From assembly GCA_004017275.1 (NCBI GenBank), contig SAKE01000003.1, positions 1 through 64,000 of the forward strand: DNA of 64,000 nucleotides, read 5' to 3'. Below are positions 17,570-25,067 of this stretch, piece by piece. Made by a program: the position numbers and the translations under genes. Every line of letters begins with the position of its first letter. Within the stretch, counting starts at the first letter, position 1. The notes under the pieces are model-generated. The model was given only the letters and a program-made list of their open reading frames with translations. It had not been told where the DNA came from and did not search any database. This DNA is from Mesorhizobium sp. Lineage in GTDB: Bacteria; Pseudomonadota; Alphaproteobacteria; Rhizobiales; Rhizobiaceae.

Positions 17570-18862
17570 CTATGCCCAGAAGAGCTGGACGATCATGACG
17601 ACCGCAGCGGCCGCCATGACTGCTGTCGCGATCCAACCTATGGCTCTCATCGTCAGAGGGACGGTGGTCTCGCCCATGATGTCGCGTCGGGCCGTCATCA
17701 GCATCATCACGGCCATCACCGGTACCGCCACCACGCCATTGACAACCGCGCTCCAGTAGAGCGCCTTGATGGGATTGACGGGTGTGAAATTCAAGCACAC
17801 GCCAAGTAGGGTTGCCGCTGCAATGGTGGCATAGAACGCCTTGGCTTCGAGAGGCTTCCGGTCGAGGCCTGTCGGCCATTTGCGTGCCTCGCCCAAAGCG
17901 TACCCCGCCGAACCGGCAAGGACCGGGATTGCCAACAGACCCGTTCCGATGACGCCGAGCGCGAAGATCGCAAATGCAAAGGCCCCGGCAACCGGCTTGA
18001 GAGCCTCGGCCGCCTGGCTCGTCGATTCGATGTTGGTGACCCCGTTGGCGTGCAATGTCGCGCCAGCCGTGACAATGATTGCCAGGGCCACGATATTGGA
18101 GAACGCCATGCCGATATAAGTATCGAGGCGAATGCGCCCGATGGCGTTTTCGGCCTGCTTCGGAGCTTGCTTGAGTGGCTGACGTTCAGGCTTGGCCTTC
18201 TCATCCTCGACTTCCTGCGACGCCTGCCAAAAGAACAGATAGGGGCTGATCGTCGTTCCGAGGATCGCCACGACCGACGTCCAGAAACTGGCCTCTGAAG
18301 TAAATTTAGGGATGAAAAGCCCCCAGGCGACCTCGCCCCACGCCACGGGCACAAACAGAATGGTGCCGAAATAGGCGAATAGAGACAGTGTCAGCCATTT
18401 CAGGATCGAGACGTAGCGGCTGTATTTCAGGAAGATTTGCAGGACCACGGAAACCGCCCCGAAGGCAACGACATAGACAAGGGAAGGTCCGCCGACGATC
18501 AGTTTCAGAGCGTCGGCCATGGCGCCGAGGTCGGCGCCGATATTGATGATGTTGGCGATGAGCAGCAAGAAGACGACCGCCTGAAGCAGCCAGTTCGGAT
18601 AGTACTTTCGCATGTTGCCGGCGATGCCGCGACCGGTGGTACGCCCGATGCGGGCGCTGATTTCCTGCACGACCGACATCAGCGGGTAGCTGAACAACAT
18701 CGTCCAGGTGAGCGCGAAGCCAAATTGCGCCCCGGTCTGTGAATAGGTGGCGATGCCGCTGGGATCGTCGTCGGACGCCCCGGTAATGAGGCCCGGACCT
18801 AGAACGCTGAGCAGCCGCTGCTTCGAAGGCCCAACGACTGGATCTTGTTTATGTTTACTCAA
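17570..18862 (-). CDS. Nramp-family metal transporter, non-canonical
   Basis: This 430-residue inner-membrane protein has about 11 hydrophobic spans. The first-helix metal motif reads DDDPSGIATYSQ rather than the canonical DPGN. The sixth-helix region reads GTTISPYLFFWQASQEVEDE, without the Met-Pro-His of Mn/Fe transporters, so the substrate may differ (Mg2+ or another ion). I start at the TTG at 18862: GGAGGAG stands five bases upstream, while the longer frame adds an unlikely 62-residue lead. A decayed relative lies at 25.1-26.3 kb and a more distant Nramp protein at 32.6-33.9 kb. Confidence 0.85.
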   Translation of the reverse strand: MSKHKQDPVVGPSKQRLLSVLGPGLITGASDDDPSGIATYSQTGAQFGFALTWTMLFSYPLMSVVQEISARIGRTTGRGIAGNMRKYYPNWLLQAVVFLLLIANIINIGADLGAMADALKLIVGGPSLVYVVAFGAVSVVLQIFLKYSRYVSILKWLTLSLFAYFGTILFVPVAWGEVAWGLFIPKFTSEASFWTSVVAILGTTISPYLFFWQASQEVEDEKAKPERQPLKQAPKQAENAIGRIRLDTYIGMAFSNIVALAIIVTAGATLHANGVTNIESTSQAAEALKPVAGAFAFAIFALGVIGTGLLAIPVLAGSAGYALGEARKWPTGLDRKPLEAKAFYATIAAATLLGVCLNFTPVNPIKALYWSAVVNGVVAVPVMAVMMLMTARRDIMGETTVPLTMRAIGWIATAVMAAAAVVMIVQLFWA

Positions 18863-19260
18863 TTGCGCTCCTCCGTTGCAGCAAAGACGCGCCGCACTGG
18901 TACGAGGCCTGCAGCGGAACAATTGCTGGCTCACATTCACAAAAAATATGCTGGACACGGAGGGTCCGCACGCCTCAAGGGAGAAGCGAGCGAACCCTAC
19001 CGGCGCAGGAAGGGACGTAGCCGCGCCGATTTGCGGAATGTCAGCCAAGAAGCGCTCCCATCACCAGAAATCCGAGGGCCGTCGCGAATAGCGGCGCGAG
19101 TAGCCAGCGCGCTTGGCCAACACTCTATCCATCTGTTTTTTCCGTGCTTTTCCGAGGCACAACAACCATGAACAACGGCTGTTCCACGCAACCGCCAAGA
19201 CCATTGCGTTTTGCGGCCAGACTTAAGTCTTGCATCCCACCCGACCGAAGCCCATCCCAA
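18863..19260. other. Intergenic region between Nramp and DUF1236 genes
   Basis: About 400 bases between divergent genes. Nothing coding is recognised. The right end abuts the stress-type promoter of the DUF1236 gene. Confidence 0.4.
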
Positions 19261-19285
19261 GGAACGTTCGAGGTTGCTTCAAGTT
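19261..19285 (+). promoter_or_regulatory. EcfG-type promoter of DUF1236 gene
   Basis: GGAAC, 16 bases, AGTT. The -10 ends about 60 bases before the ATG at 19346. Confidence 0.55.
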
Positions 19286-19345
19286 CGGTCTGCAGGGCGG
19301 CTTTGACGATGTCGTCGTGCGCCGGCCCCACAAGGGAGATAAATT

Positions 19346-19645
19346 ATGAAAATGCATCTTACGGGCGCCGCCGCGGCGTTACTGCTCTTCGCTGGCGTCG
19401 GCGCGGTCGCTGCTCAGGACGTGATCATCCAGCCGGAACAGGAAACGGTCATTCGTCAATATGTGAAGAAGCAGCCTCTGGCTTCGGTCAAGGTTCCCGG
19501 CGTGGAACTCAACATCGGCACGGCTCTGCCGGACACCGTCGAACTGCACGAAGTCCCCGACGTCAAGTACCGCTATGTCGTGATCGACAACCGGACGGTT
19601 CTTGTGGACCCGAGCACGCGCAAGATCATCAAGGTCTACGACTGA
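19346..19645 (+). CDS. DUF1236 exported protein
   Basis: A 99-residue protein with a clear signal peptide (MKMHLTGAAAALLLFAGVGA, cleaved after AAAQ-like residues near 24). The mature part is a single DUF1236 domain: PEQETVIRQYV, VELNIGTALPDTVELHEVP and YRYVVIDNRTVLVDPSTRKI. It is predicted periplasmic. DUF1236 proteins are frequent in Rhizobiales and have no known function. An AAGGGAG ribosome site stands seven bases before the ATG, and a stress-type promoter lies upstream. Confidence 0.9.
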   Translation: MKMHLTGAAAALLLFAGVGAVAAQDVIIQPEQETVIRQYVKKQPLASVKVPGVELNIGTALPDTVELHEVPDVKYRYVVIDNRTVLVDPSTRKIIKVYD

Positions 19646-19668
19646 CCTAGATGTGAGCTTTCGGGAGG

Positions 19669-19743
19669 TTGTTCATTCGGACCGGACCGAGGAGACTGGA
19701 GTTACCAAGCTTCAGCATCCACCCGGAGGGTCCGAATGAACAA
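19669..19743. repeat. Perfect 15-bp inverted repeat, 45-bp spacer
   Basis: TTGTTCATTCGGACC at 19669-19683 is exactly repeated in reverse complement at 19729-19743. It follows the DUF1236 stop by about 25 bases. It may be a terminator-like structure or the two ends of a small lost mobile element. There is no U-tract. Confidence 0.6.
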
Positions 19744-19804
19744 GAGTGCGAGCTGTCACGAGACCCGTCAAAGGAAGGGAACCGGTTCGACGAGGTTTAG
19801 TACA

Positions 19805-19980
19805 ATGCTTGCGGCGCCCGCCGCCCAAAGCGATCTTTTCGGCGGGCCACAACTTTTGACGAAGCAGCCGAAGCGGTCAGCCTCGATTTCCAGGGCCATC
19901 TTGCCAACCGGCAGATTGTCAGCTTCGGCCTGCGCTACGACTGTGGTCTACGCCAGGTCGTGGACGCACCTGCCGAACTT
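19805..19980 (+). pseudogene. AlkB-like dioxygenase fragment
   Basis: The first part, MLAAPAAQSDLFGGPQ, resembles the AlkB N-terminus. After a frame change, DFQGHLANRQIVSFGLRYD followed by GLRQVVDAPAEL matches the region where family members have a FQGxRRxVSFGxRYD motif. The iron-binding His-x-Asp and the rest of the 2-oxoglutarate dioxygenase fold are missing. The fragment ends where minus-strand sugar-dehydrogenase sequence starts. It is not functional. The assignment rests on a short but distinctive motif. Confidence 0.55.
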
Positions 19981-20160
19981 CCGACGGCGACGCCGACCGG
20001 ACGACCACGCGCCTCGCCCTTGTCGTTGAGGAAGCCGGTCACCACGTCCCGCGCCATCCCGTTCGGGTGACCGCCGGTGAAAGGTACGAAGACGACGCTG
20101 TAGACGTTGAAGCGCTGGCCGTTCCAACTGCCGTGTTTGCCGACGAAGATGGCGTAACTA
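19981..20160 (-). pseudogene. PQQ-dependent sugar dehydrogenase fragment
   Basis: On the minus strand the sequence reads AIFVGKHGSWNGQRFNVYSV, VFVPFTGGHPNGMARDVVTG and FLNDKGEARGRPVGVAV. This is the C-terminal blade region of sorbosone/glucose dehydrogenases (GQHGSWN and GRPVGVA motifs). Only about 58 residues remain. It is joined tail to tail with the AlkB fragment, so two unrelated remnants meet near 19980. Confidence 0.7.
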
Positions 20161-20227
20161 GGGACTGCGGTTGCCAGGATGAAATGCCTTCACATAGGGC
20201 TCCCCTGGAACAAATTTTTGTGGCGGC

Positions 20228-20252
20228 GGAACTTTCCGATGAAATGGAGGTT
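20228..20252 (+). promoter_or_regulatory. EcfG-type promoter of paralogue A
   Basis: GGAAC, 16 bases, GGTT, ending 83 bases before the ATG at 20335. Confidence 0.6.
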
Positions 20253-20334
20253 CGAGCGCCATAGGGACGAACTGGGCTACCTTACCTGTGGCGCGCTTGC
20301 AGCAGGCAGAGCGGCTCACGAACAGGAGACGGCC

Positions 20335-20904
20335 ATGAAACACCAAACACGCGAAGAACTAAATGCAGTCGCGGAGATCGATGCAGCCTGCCCGGCGATG
20401 ACGCGGAGCCAGCGATTGGAACACTGGGCCGCACTTCTCGAGCGCGATCCCGAACGGGGCCTGGGAGCACTGCCCGGCACCGAGTACATGAGGCTGGATG
20501 TACGAGACAAAGCACAATGTACCGAATCTCCGCTTAGCATCGCTTTCGCTGATCCAATCTTGCGCGCGCAGGGTCTGAAGAGCGACACCTATGGCGAGGC
20601 GAGGCGTTTTTTCGAACTATCGGAATGGCAGTTGCATGCCATTATTTGCCATTGTCATGTCGGCGCCACCATGAAAGCCGGCTGGGTTGCCGTCCAGGTC
20701 CGGGCCGCCACCAACGAAGATGGAAAGCTTTTCAGCAAACTGCGGGAGACGATCGCCGTTGGCGGTCAATTCGCTTTTTCGCTCACGCCAGAGAATAGTC
20801 GAAGCTGCGGTTGCGGTTCGACCGTTATCTGCCTTTCGGGATGTCCTGACGCCCGATCTCAGCATCCGACGCGGCGTGTCTCAGTAGAAATTTCGACTCA
20901 TTAA
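20335..20904 (+). CDS. Uncharacterised stress-associated protein, paralogue A
   Basis: A 189-residue soluble protein. Its core, MTRSQRLEHWAALLERDPER, then GTEYMRLDVRD, GLKSDTYGEARRFFELSEWQ and the CHCH motif (residues 105-108), is shared with the gene at 24.0-24.5 kb. I know such proteins only as rhizobial hypotheticals. The relatives end soon after the RxFxxLR segment. Here the frame runs about 45 residues further with unlike composition (SRSCGCGSTVICLSGC), suggesting a 3' frameshift or lost stop. AGGAG stands six bases before the ATG. A good EcfG-type promoter precedes it and a hairpin terminator follows. Confidence 0.75.
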   Translation: MKHQTREELNAVAEIDAACPAMTRSQRLEHWAALLERDPERGLGALPGTEYMRLDVRDKAQCTESPLSIAFADPILRAQGLKSDTYGEARRFFELSEWQLHAIICHCHVGATMKAGWVAVQVRAATNEDGKLFSKLRETIAVGGQFAFSLTPENSRSCGCGSTVICLSGCPDARSQHPTRRVSVEISTH

Positions 20905-20982
20905 AATTGGAACCGAGAACGCTCCTGTGAATTGATCCACCAAGCGATCGATTTCTTCAGGACGTGGCCGCCTCAAGCAGCA

Positions 20983-21019
20983 AAAGCCCGTCGCCGACGT
21001 TCCCCAGGCGGCGGGCTTT
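20983..21019. terminator. Hairpin terminator after paralogue A
   Basis: AAAGCCCGTCGCC pairs with GGCGGCGGGCTTT (13 bp with one wobble, 11-base loop). The A/T ends allow action on both strands. It lies about 80 bases after the stop at 20904. Confidence 0.7.
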
Positions 21020-21598
21020 CCTTATGTGCCAGTCGAATGCAGAATGTGGATGCGGCCCAAAACTCAAACGCGATGAAGCTATTGTTTTCGAAGCGCTCAA
21101 GCGTGGCTTCACGCTCCACGAAAAGGGATTGGTGCCCGCCACGTTTCTGGGCGGCTTCCCAACCGTTCCGGATGGTGATCGCAGGTCCGTGGTATGCTCC
21201 GATGATGATCAACCGCCCGGCAGGGGGACAACGGGTTTTTGGGGGGAACTCTACGAAGTAGGCACTCAACAGCCTGCCATGTGGATGGACTCGAATCCAC
21301 GGGTACTCCCGGCAACTTTCGCGTTCTTATAGTTGTGGCCCCTGAAGCTGGCGGCTCATCCGTTGAAGCAATGCCTATATGAAGGCAACGGAACTCGCTG
21401 TGCCACTGCACTCTACATGGCCTGAACGAATATCTCGACGACTGTTTCGTCCCACAATGGCAGCGATAGGGTCATGAAAAACCCGCGCCACACTTGAAGA
21501 ATGTAGCGCGAGCCAGTTGCCTACGCAGGAGCCAAGCAGCGGCCCCATACGCCCGTATGGAACCGTTAGAAGCGGCTAAAGTTCCAGCGAAGAGAGGA
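21020..21598. other. Non-coding stretch before Ku 3' end
   Basis: About 580 bases with no supported gene. A 98-codon minus-strand frame (20973-21269, TTG start) has acceptable composition but no motif. The notable elements are a near-perfect palindrome CCATACGCCCGTATGG at 21545-21560 and a two-way stress-type promoter at 21559-21585. Confidence 0.4.
21559..21585. promoter_or_regulatory. Two-way EcfG-type promoter, no clear target
   Basis: Plus strand: GGAAC, 16 bases, AGTT. Minus strand over the same bases: GGAAC, 16 bases, GGTT. The site is symmetric because GGAAC and GTTCC flank it. No intact gene starts in the next 250 bases on either strand. Confidence 0.5.
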
Positions 21599-22417
21599 CT
21601 ATGCCGATTTCCGGCGAGCTTTAGGATTCTGCTTGATGCCTTCTTTGGTAAGGCTCTTGCGAAGCACCGATGCGAGATCGACAACGTTCTCCTTCGGCTT
21701 GGGCGCCGGCTTCGGAGGCTTCTTGCCCTTGCGCTTGGCATCGATCATCGCGATCAACGCGTCTTCATAGGTGTCGTCGAATTTCGACGGGTCGAATTTC
21801 GTCACCTTCTTGTCGATCAGGAGTTCCGCGATCTCGAGCAGATCCTTGTCATATGCGGGGCTTTTCAAATCGTCGAAGACGCTGCGTTCCGAGATCATTT
21901 CATTGTGGGTACGCAGTTCGGTCAACAGCATTCCTTTCCCGAAAGGCTGGATCACGACCTCGCGGCCGCGCTGGTAGAGCACCACGCAGGATCTCGCCGC
22001 AACCCGCTCTTTCGCCATTGCCGCACGCAAGACGGAAAAGGCTTCGACCGCGGCGCCATCGGCGGGAATGACGTAGTCGGGTTTCTCAAGATAGCGGGTG
22101 TCGATTTCGTCGAGCGCCACGAATTCCTCGACTTCCAGCGTATGCGCCGAGGTTAGCTTCAGCTTCTTGATTTCGTCGGGCTCGATCTCGATGAAGTCGC
22201 CCTTCTCAATCTCGTAGCCTTTAATCTGATCTTCCGAATCGACGACATCGCCGGTCTCTTCGTCAACATAGGCGCTCTTCACCGGAAGCCCGTCTTCCCG
22301 GTTGAGAATCTTGAATTGGATCTTCGAGGCTTCGCTGGTTGCACCAACCAGCTTCACACCGCATGACACCGATCCTACCTTCAGGAACCCCTTCCAAACG
22401 GCTCGTGGCGCTGCCAT
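21599..22417 (-). CDS. ku: Ku protein (bacterial non-homologous end joining)
   Basis: A 272-residue homodimeric ring protein that binds DNA double-strand ends and recruits a ligase. The Ku core spans about residues 5-200, with WKGFLKVGSVSCGVKLVGAT, a KSAYVDEETGD segment, CVVLYQRGREVVIQPFGKGM and LIDKKVTKFDPSKFDDTYED. A Lys/Pro-rich tail (KRKGKKPPKPAPKPKENVVD) follows, typical for DNA binding. I chose the ATG at 22417: GAGGA stands seven bases upstream and the family starts here. No ligase gene is adjacent, which is unusual; an intact ligase is 33 kb away. No stress-type promoter is visible upstream. Confidence 0.95.
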   Translation of the reverse strand: MAAPRAVWKGFLKVGSVSCGVKLVGATSEASKIQFKILNREDGLPVKSAYVDEETGDVVDSEDQIKGYEIEKGDFIEIEPDEIKKLKLTSAHTLEVEEFVALDEIDTRYLEKPDYVIPADGAAVEAFSVLRAAMAKERVAARSCVVLYQRGREVVIQPFGKGMLLTELRTHNEMISERSVFDDLKSPAYDKDLLEIAELLIDKKVTKFDPSKFDDTYEDALIAMIDAKRKGKKPPKPAPKPKENVVDLASVLRKSLTKEGIKQNPKARRKSA

Positions 22418-22664
22418 GGATATTCCTCGTGCTTGCAAACAAAGGCGTCGGCAGCCTTCGCCCCCGAAAACCGTCTCATGGGCCGACGGCTCGTCCGCCG
22501 ATTTCTTCAACTACAGCAGTCAGCGCTCGGCAGAGATGGAACAGCTTTCGGTGTTCGAACCACCGCGCTCGCCGCAGGAGGATCAAGACGCACCTGTTTC
22601 GTTCGGCGATGCCTGCACCTTCGCTGATGAGCGCCGCGTCTGCGGCGGCGTCAGTGGAAGCATG

Positions 22665-22964
22665 TCACTGATGCGCTCTTGCTCTCGCCGCCTTCTTTGC
22701 AGACGCCGAGCGTTGGGCGGCCGAGCGATTGGCTGAGGCAGCACCACCCTTCCTTCCACCCTTATGGGCGGCTGGATTTCCGGTGTGCTTGCCGCTGCCG
22801 GAGCCGCCTTCCTTCTTGCCGCCGCCATCGTCCTTGTTGACGGTCGCCCAAGCGCGCCGCTCGGCCTCCTTTTCCGAAACGCCGCGCTTCTCGTAGCCTT
22901 CGGCGATATGGTCGGCCTTGCGTTCCTGCTTGTCGGTGTATTTCGACTTGTCTCCGCGTGGCAT
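22665..22964 (-). CDS. Small basic protein, annotated as plasmid stabilization in relatives
   Basis: A 99-residue, very basic hydrophilic protein. It starts MPRGDKSKYTDKQERKADHI and has a conserved helical part (YEKRGVSEKEAERRAWATVN) followed by a Gly/Ser/Lys-rich tail. Relatives in rhizobia are often labelled plasmid stabilization protein without experimental proof. It is the third gene of a unit with the 65-residue and PRC-barrel genes. An AGGAG site precedes the ATG. Likely nucleic-acid binding or a disordered stress protein; function unknown. Confidence 0.85.
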   Translation of the reverse strand: MPRGDKSKYTDKQERKADHIAEGYEKRGVSEKEAERRAWATVNKDDGGGKKEGGSGSGKHTGNPAAHKGGRKGGAASANRSAAQRSASAKKAARARAHQ

Positions 22965-22973
22965 GTACGCCTC

Positions 22974-23171
22974 CTATTTGTTTCGTTTCGTTTTCAGCGC
23001 ATCTCCGAGATCGCGTTTGTCAGGGTCCTTGAGGTTCTCGCCGGCGGCATCGCGATCTTCACCCGGATCGTCTTTGGCAGGCAGATAGCCCGGAGGCCGG
23101 TTTTCCGGCGGACCCTCCCAGCGCGGTTTCTGTTCGTTGGTGCCTGGAGCACCGTGGCGCGGCGTAGTCAT
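22974..23171 (-). CDS. Small hydrophilic hypothetical protein
   Basis: A 65-residue, Pro-, Asp- and Lys-rich protein without hydrophobic segments (GPPENRPPGYLPAKDDPGED). A strong AGGAGG site precedes the ATG. It is separated by only ten bases from each neighbour in the three-gene unit driven by the stress-type promoter at 23.5 kb. Probably disordered. No known function. Confidence 0.75.
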   Translation of the reverse strand: MTTPRHGAPGTNEQKPRWEGPPENRPPGYLPAKDDPGEDRDAAGENLKDPDKRDLGDALKTKRNK

Positions 23172-23180
23172 ATTTACCTC

Positions 23181-23465
23181 CTAATCGCGGTGTTCCGGCA
23201 TGCTCTTGAGTTGATCCTTCGTCCACGACGTCGCGGCGTGCACGCCACCATCTTCGTCGCGCATGAAGTCGAGCTGGTTTGCGGCAACGGCAACAGGCTT
23301 GGCGCCGATGCCGAGGAAGCCGCCGACATCAATGACGATCTGGCTACCGTGGACATGATCGACAGAACCGATCTTCTCGTCCTGGGGTCCGTAGATGGTT
23401 GCGCCTTCGAGGATTTCCGGAGTGAGTTCGGCGTTTGTTAGCCTTACGTGATTTGTGTGGTCCAT
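23181..23465 (-). CDS. PRC-barrel domain protein
   Basis: A 94-residue protein with one PRC-barrel: GATIYGPQDEKIGSVDHVHG, VIDVGGFLGIGAKPVAVAAN and LDFMRDEDGGVHAATSWTKD. PRC-barrels are small beta-barrels that bind RNA or proteins, and stress-induced cytoplasmic versions are common in rhizobia. The start is the ATG at 23465 with GGAG nine bases upstream. It heads a three-gene unit (PRC, 65 residues, 99 residues) under an EcfG-type promoter. The same repeat type appears twice in the exported protein at 49.2 kb. Confidence 0.88.
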   Translation of the reverse strand: MDHTNHVRLTNAELTPEILEGATIYGPQDEKIGSVDHVHGSQIVIDVGGFLGIGAKPVAVAANQLDFMRDEDGGVHAATSWTKDQLKSMPEHRD

Positions 23466-23496
23466 GGCTCGCATCTCCGCTGGGTGAGATTCAAAT

Positions 23497-23521
23497 AACC
23501 GGCGGAGGGAAGAACAGTTCC
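23497..23521 (-). promoter_or_regulatory. EcfG-type promoter of PRC-barrel operon
   Basis: Minus strand: GGAAC, 16 bases, GGTT, ending 32 bases before the ATG at 23465. Confidence 0.7.
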
Positions 23522-24027
23522 ACCCCTGCGAAGGGAAGAGAGGGGCCAAATTCCGTGGCGGACAAGGATTGACCGGCCGCGCATCTCAGTGAGCGGTCCT
23601 ATCGCGCGAGTCCGCTACCAGGCTTGCTATCGGGTGAACCGCATTCTCGCAGCCATGGTGGCTAGCAACACCAGCAGGCCTTCGAGGGTGGCGGCACTGC
23701 TAGTGTTGGCGTATGCACGGCCTGTTCCGAAGCGACACCTGCCCCAGACAAGCCCGTGCGAGAGCCACGAGTTTTCCAGGTTGTCTTCCCTAACTCACAA
23801 TGCTTGGAAGACCTCCTGGCGGTCTTGAAGACGCGACGACAGGCACACGCAGATTTTATGTCAAGAACCGCGGTTGTGCCGCTTGCCGTTGTTTGCGTGC
23901 TGATCCTCGCATCGTGAGTTTACGCCGCCTCGATTTGAACCGCCGCCTATTTCAAAGGAGGGTTCAACCGACCTTGGCCTAATCCTCGTCGCGCCCGACA
24001 ACCAATCTGTCTTATTCAGCGACACCT
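23522..24027. other. Intergenic stretch, nothing recognised
   Basis: About 500 bases between divergently organised small genes. A weak inverted repeat (CAACACCAGCAG / CTGCTAGTGTTG near 23666-23710) is the only structure seen. No coding frame has a credible start. Confidence 0.4.
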
Positions 24028-24459
24028 TCAGTGCATGAACACATATCTCAGCCAAACAAGAAATCTGCGCCTGTTGAGGCTCCGTCGGACCGTCGCGGCG
24101 GCAGATTTGCCTTCTGTCAGGGTACCAGCATGGCAACTACAGACTATATCATGCAGCTGCCAGTCGCTCAGTTCGAAGAAGCGCTTGGCTTCTCCATAAG
24201 TGTCATTTTTGAGGCCTGCAGCACGCAGCGAAGAATCTTCGAATGCAACGGTAATGGGGGAACCATCCGCCCGTGCTAGTTCTCGGGCCCCCGCAGGCAA
24301 ATATTCGGTGCCAGTCAGCATTCCGAGGATTCGCACGGGACGTTCATCAAGAAGACCTGCCCAGCGCTCAATCCGTTGCGTTCTGGTCATAGTTGACGTG
24401 GGCGCCAGCGGGCTAACGTCAGCAATTGCTTGCAGATGATTTAGTGTTTCATGTCTCAT
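24028..24459 (-). CDS. Uncharacterised protein, paralogue B
   Basis: A 143-residue soluble protein closely related to the gene at 20.3 kb: MTRTQRIERWAGLLDERPVR, GTEYLPAGARE, GLKNDTYGEAKRFFELSDWQ and CSCH. It ends normally at LNRRRFLVWLRYVFMH, which shows where paralogue A should end. The CxCH motif could be a metal or redox site, but this is speculation. A clear AGGAG precedes the ATG. No stress-type promoter with correct spacing was found; a GGAAC at 24657-24661 lacks a suitable -10. Confidence 0.75.
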   Translation of the reverse strand: MRHETLNHLQAIADVSPLAPTSTMTRTQRIERWAGLLDERPVRILGMLTGTEYLPAGARELARADGSPITVAFEDSSLRAAGLKNDTYGEAKRFFELSDWQLHDIVCSCHAGTLTEGKSAAATVRRSLNRRRFLVWLRYVFMH

Positions 24460-25067
24460 GTTTGACTCCTGTTGAGAAGGGCCGGGGGCGTCACTCCGAG
24501 GATCGGTATCGACGGCCGCTATTTAGCTCGTTGGAAAGATCGGAGGCTGCTGTGCCGCACTGATGCGGTTGCTTGGGCCGGCTTGACTCGATTTCGAGCG
24601 CGCTGGCACTGGACACGATCATGGGATTCTCCGAACTTTAAAGGCGCCCTCGGATGTTCCAACGCGGAAAACGGAGGGAAGTTGCTTGTGCGCCAGGCAA
24701 CAGCGGTTTGCCCCGTCACGGGAGGAGGCCAAACCTGCTGCGCGGAATCCGAGACGGTCAAGTATCGTCCGGGAGACCGCCAATGCTTGTCTCGGATGTC
24801 GTCGTCTCGCTCTACCTCGCAGCAGCGGAACGGAAGCTTTCTGGAACAGCGTCGTGTGATGGCGGTCCTACCCCCTGCAGCAAACGAAGGATGCATTGAG
24901 CCCGGAGCAAGCCCCAAGTTGCATTCATAGGGCAAGCGAGACTCAGTTGGCGCCATTTCAAACTATCCATTGGAGCGCGAGGCCAACCACAGACAAGACC
25001 ATCGTGCTGGTAGCGAGCCAAACGAGAGCCCCGCAGCCAACCCTGCAAGGGAAACTCGCCCATGACT
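24460..25067. other. Intergenic stretch upstream of paralogue B
   Basis: About 600 bases without a gene I can support. A 145-codon minus-strand frame looks like an artefact (Ser/Arg/Pro-rich). It holds the 3' surroundings of the decayed Nramp gene on its right side. Confidence 0.35.

Noticed and set aside
18863..19048. 62-residue extension of the Nramp transporter
   Set aside because: Nontypical composition; a strong ribosome site directly precedes the TTG at 18862.
21285..21310. tRNA-like T-arm on the minus strand (GGATTCGAGTCC)
   Set aside because: A T-arm can be drawn, but no matching acceptor stem, D-arm or anticodon arm is found in the next 80 bases.
24633..24661. GGAAC upstream of paralogue B as a stress-type promoter
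   Set aside because: After 16 bases the sequence is AAAG; TT occurs only at a spacing of 20, outside the accepted range, and it lies 180 bases from the gene.
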